This document shows, piece after piece, positions 21,901-30,779 of a stretch of 64,000 bases of DNA. Position numbers and translations under genes: made by a program. Source of the stretch: Arion vulgaris (Eukaryota > Mollusca > Gastropoda > Stylommatophora > Arionidae); the NCBI GenBank assembly GCA_020796225.1, contig CM036765.1:36856066-36920065 (forward strand), given 5' to 3'. Below the pieces are notes generated by a model, which saw nothing but the letters and a program-made list of their open reading frames with translations, was not told where the DNA came from and ran no database searches. The stretch's first letter is position 1. Each line of letters opens with the position of its first letter.

Positions 21901-24900
21901 TATTGACAAGCATATGTCAAAATTTGTATGTTGACTCCATATTTACTCTGAAAGAGAACTTTTGGTTGTAATTTAGTATAAAGATACTTGTTACGCACAA
22001 GACATGTTAAAAATACATGGCATGTAATGAAATCTGAAACACAAAATAACTACATTCTTTGTAACATTTAGTCAGCATTAGATGTTGTATTGGTATGGAA
22101 AAGTTTACAGTACTAGACAATAAATAATACTGCAGATTATCTGGTCATTTCCCTTTCTCGGTAAATTATCTTGTGGACAGTTGTCTAGTATTGTTGAGCA
22201 TCTTATTTGTTTAATAATGCCAGTGTTAAGTAATGTATTTATTAGCATTGTATAATATTATATTTGATATCAGAATGAGCTTGTACTAGCTGTGACTTGT
22301 TACAAATTGATCATACCATATGAGCTAAAGGAGACGTATTTCATATTGAACAAATGGTATAACTTATTTCCTTTGCTTAGTCTAGAATGAAGTATGCAGA
22401 GTGGACGCAAAGCGAGAATTTGACATGCTTGTCAGTAGCTGCTAGTAAAAGAGCTCACACTTTGTCAATGTCTTCAATCAGTATCACTTCTGCAGGCACA
22501 TTTTTACACCCAAACATAGCTTTATTAATGTTATTACTGTATAGATGTAGTTAAGCAGTCTGAGAACTGATTCTCATCTTTTCTATGATGTGTTATCCAA
22601 GTCAAAGACTGCAACATTATAGTGAGAAATAACTGAACATTTGGTGTACATCATTTACACTAAATATTCTCTTTCTCACACATTAATATTTGTGTAATCT
22701 CTCTCTTTGCCTTTTACCCTGGGTTGGGGCATAGGCCCTCAACCAACTCATGCCAAGTCTTCCTATCTCTAGCTATCTCCTGCAGCTCCCTCCAGCTCTT
22801 CTTTATATTGTTGATCTCCGCCTCCAAATCTCGTCTCCATGTATTTCTCGGCCTCTCCTTCTTTCGCTGTCCCTGCGGGTTCCAGGCAAGGGCCCTTGTT
22901 ATATTCCCTCCGGTTTTAGCAAAGTGTGTCCTATCCAGCGCCAGCATCTTTTTAACCTGTTCGTTCACTGGAATCTGTCTTGTTCTCTCCATAAGTTCCT
23001 CATTTGTGACCCTATCATACCATCTTATTCCCTCTATTCTGCGCAGACACCAGTTGATGAATGTTTGCAATTTATGCGCTATTGTTTTAGTTCTCCATGT
23101 TTCTGACCCATACAGTAGAACTGCTTTAACATTAGAGTTCAATATCCGAATTTTTGTTCTAGATTTGATTTCTTTGGACTTCCAAATGTTTCCCAGTGCA
23201 ATGAAAGCTCCTCTTGCCTTCTGTATTCTTATTTTAACATCTCTATCTGTTCCACCCTCTTTGTCTACGTTGCTGCCCAAATATGTGTATGATTCTACCT
23301 CTTGAAGTGGGATTTCCCCAGGGAGATCGAGTTGTCGTTGCTTGGTTAATTCTCAATATCTTTGTCTTTCCCTTATGAATGTTCAGCCCTAGTTGCTGGG
23401 ACCTTTGATTCAATGTGTTTAGCTTATCCTGCATCTGATTTCGTGTATGTGACAGAAGGGCTATATCATCAGCGAAGTCCAGATCATCTAGTTGCTCTTT
23501 CCAGAGTCCATTGGATTCCATTTCTGGTGTTAGTTACTGTGGTCTTCATAATCCAGTCTATTGTCAGTAAGAACAACAAAGGTGATAGAAGACATCCCTG
23601 ACGCACTCCTGTTTCTATTTCGAAAGTATCTGTTAGTTTACCTTCATGAAGAACTCTACATTTCATATCTGTATATGTTGCTTTTATTAGGTTAATAATT
23701 TTCTGTGGGATTCCATAATGCCTCATTAATTTCCAAAGGGTTTTCCTATCAATACTGTCAAAAGCCTTCTCATAATCAACAAATCCTATATAAAGTGGGG
23801 ATTTCCATTCAATACTTTGCTCTATTATTATACGTAATGTGGCTATCTGGTCAGCACAGGATCTATTTGGTCGGAAGCCTGCCTGTTCATCTCTTAGCTT
23901 TATATCGATGGCATCTCAGTCTCTCCAGGATGACTCTGCTTAGTATTTTCCCAGGTACTGACAACAGCATTATTCCCCCATAGTTTTCACACTTCTGAAG
24001 GTCCCCTTTCTTTGGTAGCTTCACCAGGTATCCTTCTCTCCAGTTTGCTGGTATTTCTTCGGTCTCCCAGATTCTGCTAAATAATTTATACAGTATTTCT
24101 GTGGATGTGTTTATGTTGGCTTTAACCGCCTCCGCTGGAATACCATCTGGACCGCCGCTTTTCCATCTTTTTAAAGTTTAATGGCTTTACTAATCTCCTC
24201 CTTGGATGGTTTCTCACAGTTGATGTCCAAGTCAATTTCTGCCGGTTGGATATCTGGGGGTTTGTAGGTGCTGGTCTGTTCAGGAGTTCCTTGAAGTATT
24301 CCATCCATCTTTCCATTTGGTCTCGTAACATTAGTGATAGTTTCCCCACTACTATTTTTGATCAACCCATTTGATGGGCTGTATTTTCCTGCTAGCTTTC
24401 TAGTGATATTGTAAAGATCCCTAAGGTTTCCTTTTCCTGCAGCTACCTCTGCTTCTCTTGCTAGATCTTCTACGTAGTCTTTATCTAACTTTATTTGTTT
24501 CTTCACTTTCTTGCTAGCTTCTGTGTACTTTTCCTGGGCAATATTTGTGTAATGCTTAAACATTATTTTAATTATTTCTGATTAATATTTGATAGTTTTT
24601 TTTCCAAATAGTGGTATTGATTTTTTTTTTTCCAATTATTTTGTCCTATGTTTGATAAAAAAGAGTATCTTCAATTGCTATAGTAATACCATAATGGGAT
24701 ATTCTTTTAGTTTAACTTTAGCATTAACAGTACTAGACAATGGCACTGCAGATATGAACGTCCCATTTGTTTAATTATGCTAGTTTGAAGCAATGTATTT
24801 ATTATTAGCATTATATGAATACTAAATTGCATATCAGAATAAGCCTACACTAGCTGTTATGTTTACATGTTTCATATTGAAGGTAAAACTTCTTTCCTTT

Positions 24901-24974
24901 GCTTGTTTTAGAATGAAGTATGCCCAGCAGTGAACGAAGAGCAGAACTTCGAGATGCTTGCTAGTAGCTGCTAG
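17685..24974 (+). CDS. Gene 2: small predicted single-pass membrane protein with duplicated last exon
   Basis: Coding exons: 17685-17740 (MCRLSTSHHEALGKLKTF), 20570-20702, 21079-21126, and one of two last exons, 22386-22445 or 24912-24974. Sites are TTTCT|GTAAGT, CTCTTTCAG, GGACAA|GTAAGT, a T-rich tract with TTTCTAG, CAAACT|GTATGT, and TAG acceptors; phases match throughout. The product would be 98 or 99 residues: a short polar N-terminus, one hydrophobic segment (LALCLGCLFASYLFSW, residues about 19-34) and a polar, basic C-terminal part ending in SSC. A type II or mitochondrial inner-membrane topology is possible. I do not recognise the family. The start ATG has a weak context, and 16-codon upstream frames exist in the same exon, so the start is tentative. 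Confidence 0.5.
17975..18045. repeat. Intronic repeat H, copy 1 of 3
   Basis: AATATTGACAAGCATATGTC plus about 40 flanking bases recurs at 20915-20990 and 21880-21965, all inside gene 2 introns and all on the same strand. Confidence 0.75.
18167..18408 (-). mobile_element. SINE-A, 9-bp TSD
   Basis: Reverse-oriented full SINE-A in gene 2 intron 1, flanked by TTGGGTACT at 18158-18166 and 18409-18417. Confidence 0.88.
18651..18861. repeat. Long AT-rich inverted repeat (about 211 bp)
   Basis: The left arm starting TGTGTCAGGCGTGTACATAA is the reverse complement of the right arm ending ATGTACACGCCTGACACA. Arms match for about 65 bases with one base difference, then meet in (AT)n. It can form a near-perfect hairpin. 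Confidence 0.9.
18862..18907. repeat. Compound microsatellite (CA)n(TA)n(GA)n
   Basis: ACACAC, then TATATA, then AGAGAG runs directly after the inverted repeat. Confidence 0.9.
18931..19950. repeat. Local direct duplication (about 0.25-kb blocks, about 0.75 kb apart)
   Basis: Blocks at 18931-19020 and 19030-19166 recur at 19645-19740 and 19818-19950. Shared strings include CAGTGATGCTTACAAGCACG and TAAATATCTGAGAGAAACAC (TAACTGAGAGAAACAC in copy 2). Copy 2 has about 80 extra bases at 19740-19818. Intronic in gene 2. Confidence 0.8.
20570..20702 (+). CDS. Gene 2 exon 2 (membrane segment)
   Basis: 133-bp exon, acceptor CTCTTTCAG and donor GTAAGT. Only the frame that starts after one base is open. 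It encodes ALCLGCLFASYLFSWKLSGH and then a polar stretch ending LLDEQMKRGQ. Confidence 0.55.
20915..20990. repeat. Intronic repeat H, copy 2
   Basis: See 17975-18045; here GTGATGAATATTGACAAGCA and TTATGTTGACACTG are kept. Confidence 0.75.
21079..21126 (+). CDS. Gene 2 exon 3
   Basis: Sixteen codons, LQVKKILGSFNIRAQT. A long T tract and TTTCTAG precede it; donor GTATGT at 21127 keeps phase 0 into both last exons. A second donor (GTTAGT at 21134) would break that frame. Confidence 0.45.
21508..21622 (+). mobile_element. SINE-A head only (3'-truncated)
   Basis: Matches SINE-A from GTGGTAACCGGGG to ATGTCCTAAATGTGTAGAA and then stops matching. Several small deletions. Confidence 0.75.
21880..21965. 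repeat. Intronic repeat H, copy 3
   Basis: ATGATTAATATTGACAAGCA and TGTATGTTGACTCC are kept; slightly more diverged. Confidence 0.7.
22386..22445 (+). CDS. Gene 2 alternative last exon a
   Basis: Acceptor TTAGTCTAG, then 19 codons and TAG: NEVCRVDAKREFDMLVSSC. It aligns with exon b with one 3-base gap and shared NEVC and SSC ends. The matching AATAAA of copy b is lost here. Confidence 0.45.
   Translation, partial: NEVCRVDAKREFDMLVSSC
22699..24539 (-). mobile_element. RTE-like LINE (subfamily A), 14-bp TSD
   Basis: 1841-bp minus-strand copy, 5'-truncated, ending in (AG)n at its left. TSD AATATTTGTGTAAT at 22685-22698 and 24540-24553. It contains the region before the RT (KVKKQIKLDKDYVED), the RT with LDDLDFADDIALLSH and GVRQGCLLSPLLF, and an intact C-terminal 188 codons ending in WHELVEGLCPNPG. 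A few frameshifts lie in between. The duplicated segment at 25227-25260 shows the same site without the insertion. Confidence 0.95.
24912..24974 (+). CDS. Gene 2 alternative last exon b
   Basis: Acceptor CTTGTTTTAG, then 20 codons and TAG: NEVCPAVNEEQNFEMLASSC. AATAAA follows at 25167. This is the copy I would expect to be used, on polyadenylation-signal grounds. Confidence 0.5.
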   Translation, partial: NEVCPAVNEEQNFEMLASSC

Positions 24975-25954
24975 TGAAAGAACTCAACACTTCTTCAATC
25001 AGCATCACTTCTGCAGTCACAGATTGAACAGTGAGTTTATTTTTACACCCAAACATAGTTTTATTAATGTTATTACTGTATAGATGTAGTTAAGCAGTCT
25101 GAGAACTGATTCTCATCTTTTCTATGATGTGTTATCCAAGTCAAAGACTGCAACATTATAGTGAGAAATAAACTAGAACATTTGGTATACAATCATTTAC
25201 ACTAAATATTCTATTTCTCACACATCAATATTTGTGTAATGCTTAAATGTTATTTAAATTTTTAATTTTTTCTTATTGGATCTCTTGAGATCTTGTCAAC
25301 AATTTTGTATTGATGAAAAATCTTACTATGGGTTACTATAAGTGTATATCTTCACTTACTATAGTAAAACCATCATGAGATATTCTATTGGTGTAACTGT
25401 AGCATTAACAAGTAGTTTTAAATTAATGCTTGAAAAGGTGGAAAGACACTGAGAAGTCAAATGGTCATGAAATAAGAAATAAATATGAGCATATAATATC
25501 CATTATATGCACACTTGCCTGATACTTTGCTACATTTTACTTCCTTTACAGAAGTTCTGAAGCATGCTGTTGGAGAATAGAGAAGAGAATATACACTTGT
25601 ATTGGCACATACACTTGTAAATCATTTGATCTTTGTTGAAAGAGGTTCAACAGAGTTAGAACAGAAACAGATGAGTGCCTGTGATCCAGAGGGAGCTAGA
25701 ACAAAATATTTGTGTGAATAATCTTACAATTTTATTTAACTGTCAAGCTGTCTTACTGCCCAATCTCTTCTATCTGCATGTGTTAATATTTGTCAATGGC
25801 TAAGCAATGTACAGGTAGGATGTACCCACTTGGTACTTCCTAGTTGCCAGAGATCTTGCAAGGGACAGTGGTATTAATTTTGTAATAATTGCTAGATATT
25901 GGGATACCCACACAGATATGAAAGGTAACAGACAGAACTACCAGCAAGAGAAAT

Positions 25955-27110
25955 ATGAACAGCATGGCTGAAGCTTCTAAACAAGTCCAAGAAGTGGGGT
26001 CATGGATGTGGGGCTTCAGCTGGCAGACCGCGTGGAAGGTCCAAAAAAAGCAGCAGCAAACCCCCCTCTCTGCCAACCAGGCAGATCCATCCAGAAATCA
26101 CAGGATTGTTCTGGAAAACATTGCTTCAGTCAGTCAGGATAGGCAGCCTGCTGCGGCAAGTAAATATCAGAGGATACACCTAAAATGCGGGGCAGAACGG
26201 ACGCAAGTGATTAAAGCTCCAGCAAATTCAGGACCCAAGGGCAAAGTACGGCATTCAAAGTCTTGAGTCAATGAGGAAGAAAATAAAGAGGTTGAATCTA
26301 GAGAGGGCATTGATGATGAAGACCCTAATGCTGTGAAGACAGAACAGTTTCTGATAGCAAAATCTGACATGAAACAACTGGAGAACTATCCAATCTGGAG
26401 AATGAAGTGGTGTCCCAACAGACATGATTGTCCAACCCAATGGGGCACAGATGCAAACACCGCACGCCAAATACGAACCCCATCTCAAGGTTTAGATGAG
26501 CATACGAAACCAAACGCAAAGAAGAAATGATTGTCTTAGAAATGCTGTGTGACATAAATCTTTGCATACATGCTCATCATTGTGGACACACTCTATGCTA
26601 GACCTGTATGAGAAGATTCAAGTATCAGATATTCTCACAAGATGGAGAAACATTTGTAGAGATTAGCCAAAACTAACCACCAGATTTAAGTAGCAGTAAA
26701 GACAAGCATTCTGGTAACCAGCTACTTCCTGCCTACATTATCTATGTAGATGCATCGTTTCATCAAGCTGTGGTCTCTAGCTTGTTAAAGAATTATCATC
26801 ACAGCATAGAAACTGATGTAAGTATGAAGCATTTCAAGTCCCACAGTATGAAACCGCCCCAAAATGACAAGTATCTGCATATAAATCTGGTCACAGACTG
26901 ACCAACAAATCTCCAGAGAAGGGTATATGCTTGATCTTCATACATGGTTATGACTACAACCATTTTGCATGGAAGACGAATCTAAAGTTAGTTACTGAGG
27001 GAGTTATTAGTATTACCATGGAGCAGTATCTGGTGGCTTATCATGGGCTGATCCACTTCATACCGTACTCAAGAGATATCAGGATACGGTCATATTGACA
27101 AATGTCTTAG
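25955..27110 (+). pseudogene. Decayed coding sequence, family not recognised
   Basis: A frame from 25955 stays open for 103 codons, meets TGA at 26264, then continues to 26530. Further blocks follow with frame changes: SGNQLLPAYIIYVDASFHQA (about 26709) through HINLVTD (about 26900), and GICLIFIHGYDYNHFAWKTN (about 26925) onward to 27100. The single stop and few shifts suggest a relatively young pseudogene or an unannotated retrocopy. No TE motif seen. An alternative is chance open frames. Confidence 0.35.
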
Positions 27111-27524
27111 AGCCAGGGAGAGATACCAATGTGCTTAAGAAATGTTTGCTGGACAGAACTTCGATTCTACAGACATTTGATGACCTGTAGAATTTCAGCC
27201 AATGAAAACCTCCTCTGGTAGTGAAGGAGACTCGTCTTCCAGAACATTTGTCTGTGCTTTCTTCACTGTCATTTTCTTATTCTGTTTATATGTGATCATT
27301 TTGTTTTGTGGTTTTATAAAAGACAACCATTTGAAGTACTACAATATGTAAACATATACATCCAAATTCTGGACATGTGATCATCTCTACAATTGTAGAC
27401 ATTACAGGATGGGAACAATTTTTGACAGAACTCTTTGATACAAATTTACTAGGGAAAGCTACTCTTGTAAATAAAAAGCATGACAAGAAATCAGATGTTC
27501 TGGCCTAGGCACCCATAGACCCCC

Positions 27525-27585
27525 CTATCTTGCATAGTCGCTCTTAGGCTCAGATCACATACAGATGATCAGACAAATTCACTAA
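27525..27585 (+). mobile_element. SINE-A-prime short fragment
   Basis: TCGCTCTTAGGCTCAGATCA then CATACA matches 45836-45870 of the complete element. Too short for structural detail. Confidence 0.45.
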
Positions 27586-27589
27586 CATT

Positions 27590-28488
27590 GGCTGCATCAT
27601 CCAAGTTGGAAAATCAATTGATTAAAATCTTTTTAAATCGCCCATTGAATTTTCAGATGATCGACAATAACAAGTAGTGCGGTCACCACATTTCAAAATT
27701 TGTTGTCAATAAATTTGACATAATTCAATAAATGTAATGAAACCAAATAATCTTCACTTTTGTATTGAGTTTTATCTCTTCCTTGAAGTTGGGTAATATA
27801 TTTAGTTTTTTTTTTAAGATATCGGATCACGTTTTACAATCAACCGTTAACAGATACATCATTTCTGGTTTTCCGGCCTATCCTTTCAGCCCCTAAAAGT
27901 ATAAAATAGTTCCATAAATCCTTTTGAGCAGTTCCCTTTTGAGAGCCATCTTCTAGGTCATTTCTCTTTTTTCTTAATGCTATTTGTGTTGATTCATAGG
28001 TTGAAAGCTATAATCTTTTAGCTGGTGATACGGGGTCGAAGGAGCGTGCTATATTTACCCTGCCCCCACCTCCATGTGGTGCTCCTGGAAACAGACTTTG
28101 GTTCCGGTCTGGCTAATGGCAGGGATCGGAGAGAACTACTGGTAGTGGTAGCAGTGCAAGTACGAAAAAAGAAATGCAGGTCCAAATGAACAATAACATT
28201 TCCTGACCGATATTCAACAAAATATTGCCTAAGTTCCCGAACAAAAAAGAAACAGCGGCGAAATGTCTCTGACATAAGCCACACTCCGGAGTAATGGCCA
28301 CACGCAAATCATTATCTCCGGAGCAGGAGACACGAGCTCGATGTTAATTAGTGTCTACCCTCACACTACAATTAGTGTTGGTACGAGGGAAAATTGCAAC
28401 TGAATCCACGTCGGTGGCCTAGTGCAGATACATGTACAGGGCATGGTTTGCCGAGCGCAAAACAAAAATTTGCGTTTTAGTGTATAAC
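27590..28488. other. No feature recognised
   Basis: Mixed AT-rich then GC-richer sequence. Open frames near 28018-28307 lack any recognisable motif. Confidence 0.3.
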
Positions 28489-28499
28489 GAAACTACCCT

Positions 28500-29530
28500 T
28501 GAATCCCACTGTTTTATAAATATTATAAAAGCTGCTACAGCAAGTTTGCATGCAGTGTTGAAACTTCAGAACTAAAGTTTGAAGTAAAAACAGGCGTACG
28601 ACAAGGATGTGTTATGTCAGCCCTATTATTCAACACTGTCATAGATTGGGTGTGTCATAGATTGGGTGATGCGTAAAACAACGGAAGATAAGGCAAGAGG
28701 TATTAGATGGACGCTCAAATCCACTCTGGAAGACCTAGATTTTGCAGATGACATCGCACTCCTATCTCATACACATAGAGATATCCAGGAAAAGACCTGC
28801 CGCCTTAACCAATATAGTGAGATGGTTGGGCTGAAAATAAATCAGAAGAAAACTGAAGTAATGACTCTGAACATAGCAACCCCAGCACCAGTCAAACTAG
28901 AAGGTAAAACCCTCCGAGATACAACCGCTTTCACATACCTTGGAAGTGTTATTAGCAATGAAGGAGGCGCTGGATCTGACATTAAAAACAGACTGAGTAA
29001 GGCACGAAGTGCATTCATGACCCTTCAGACCGCCTTGAAATCTGCCCAATACAGCATCAGAACCAAGACTAGTATCTATAACAGCTGTGTGCTGTCAACA
29101 TTGCTGTACGGATCGGAATGCTGGAGAATGACAGAACAGGATATGTCCAGACTCTCCGCCTTTCATACAACTTGTCTGCGAAAAATCTTACACGTGTACT
29201 GGCCGACTACTATCTCGAATCAAGAATTGCTTGCACGATGCCAACAAGAGAATATGGGCACTATCACCCGAAGACGACGCTGGAGATGGATTGGACATGT
29301 GATGCGCATGGAGACTGGCTCCGACACGAAAACTGCACTGAGATGGACTTCAGAGGGTAGGCGAAAGCGTGGAAGACCCAAGACGACCTGGAGGAGAACG
29401 ATAGAGCAAGAGCTGAAGGAAATGAATCATAGCTGGAACACAATACAGAGGAAGGCCATGAACAGGGAAGAATGGTGTACGTTTGTTGTTGCCCTAAACG
29501 CCAAGGGCGTAACAGGCTAAAGAAGAAGAA
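28500..29530 (+). mobile_element. RTE-like LINE (subfamily B), 11-bp TSD
   Basis: 1031-bp 5'-truncated copy with a 284-codon open frame. RT end: KTGVRQGCVMSALLF, LEDLDFADDIALLSH, then FTYLGSVISNEGG, LLYGSECWRMTE, RRWRWIGHVMRMETG and a basic GRPKTTWRR block. A 16-19 base direct duplication (GTCATAGATTGGGTG) disrupts the region near 28640. Tail is (AAG)n. TSD GAAACTACCCT at 28489-28499 and 29531-29541. Fairly young. Confidence 0.93.
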
Positions 29531-29552
29531 GAAACTACCCTCCCTGAAAACC

Positions 29553-29720
29553 GTGCAAGGTACTGTTGCGATAACAAACATCCCCGGAAGAACTGAGGTG
29601 GGTGATGCCTAACGGAACTGCCAGCTTTGGGGCGGCCGGGCAAGGTACTATTGCGGTCACAACTAACATCCTCGGAAGAACTGGGGCGGGTGGTGGCGAG
29701 AGCAAAAGCCTCAGTTGCGT
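29553..29720. repeat. GC-rich imperfect direct duplication
   Basis: GCAAGGTACTGTTGCGATAA at 29560 recurs as GCAAGGTACTATTGCGGTCA at 29640, each followed by a CCTCGGAAGAACTG-like string. Two units of about 80 bp. Confidence 0.6.
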
Positions 29721-30065
29721 TGCTAGCGCCGTTTGAAAATACCCTCTACATTATTTGTGCTTAGCCCCAGGCTGGTGTCTTCCGAGGCTAACTGCAAAGT
29801 GCCACGTACCAACGCGCGTCTAGAAAAGGCTGAGAATGTTTCTACTCCGGATAAAGCTCGAGAAAGTGAACGGTAAAGTAAGGTCGACAATGTAATGATC
29901 TGACAGTGTCCAAACAGTGGTGAAGAACTATACTTTACACGGTGTTTAATACGCCGACCGAGGACAAGCTTATAAGCGCCGAGAAATGTTTCTAATCCGG
30001 AACGACCTCAGTCAGAAAGGGTGTAACTCAGTCTTGGCGTAAATCACAAAGCCCAAATATACGAC

Positions 30066-30178
30066 AAAGCTGATGGAAAAGGCGAAGATCCGGACCGACA
30101 TAGTCGGCAGAAAGAATCGTACCCTAGGGAAACTTGACCCTAGTAAATGAAAAGCTGGCTGAACACTTTGCTGACCAG
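30066..30178 (+). mobile_element. SINE-B 5' part
   Basis: CCGACATAGTCGGCAGAAAG, ATCGTACCCTAGGGAAA and CCCTAGTAAATGAAAAGCTG match the head and middle of the complete element at 49888-50127. The 3' half is missing. Confidence 0.75.
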
Positions 30179-30779
30179 CCATCCTGAGCATTACTGTCTC
30201 CCATTACCAAGGGTGTTTGCAGTTTTCTTACAAAATAACTTTTAAAATTAAATTCATAAAAAATTTAAAAAGCGACATACCGCTTCAAAATTTTCTGAGC
30301 ACCATTATGAATGGTTGTAACATCCGAAAAAATATTTTATGTAAATTTGTCGCATAATTATGGGGCGGCCATCTTGATTTTGTGTGGCTATTTATAGAAA
30401 TTATAGAATGTTTTAAAACCAGCCACTTTTTCTAGTTTTTAGTGAGTTTGTTAAATTTCAAGGCATTAATATGTTAGGGACATGGTTGTCAATGAATAAA
30501 ACAAGCTAATTATGAGTACTGGTTTAACGATTGACAACATATTTCAACATAAAAAACAAAACATAAGTTTGAATAAAATGTAAAACATTTTTATTGTCTT
30601 TGGAGTGTATGTGTTTATGCGGCATCTCGCAATGAGTGTTTGTGAATGTTAAATGAATAAACTACACCTCTAGTTATAGTCTTATCTGCTTCCTTCATGA
30701 ACTGGGGTTTATATTGTAGCTGTATGCCTCTGCAGGAGTTTTTGCAGGGAACGCTGATAATCCTTAACTGTGTGGTATA

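Larger units (their letters stand above)
22100..25410. repeat. Tandem duplication carrying the gene 2 last exon
   Basis: Copy 1 is 22100-22698 plus 24554-24725; copy 2 is about 24726-25410. Both begin ACAGTACTAGACAAT and share long strings such as CTGAGAACTGATTCTCATCT and CCAAGTCAAAGACTGCAACA. Without the LINE the period is about 770 bp. Only copy 2 has AATAAA (25167-25172), where copy 1 reads AATAAC. Confidence 0.88.

Noticed and set aside
22724..23305. 193-codon plus-strand frame
   Set aside because: Antisense shadow of the LINE C-terminal coding region read on the minus strand (22699-24539).
25552..25580. Alternative last exon for gene 2 (VLKHAVGE then stop) after TTCCTTTACAG
   Set aside because: It fits only if exon 3 uses the weaker GTTAGT donor at 21134. 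The duplicated NEVC exons fit the GTATGT donor and show conservation.
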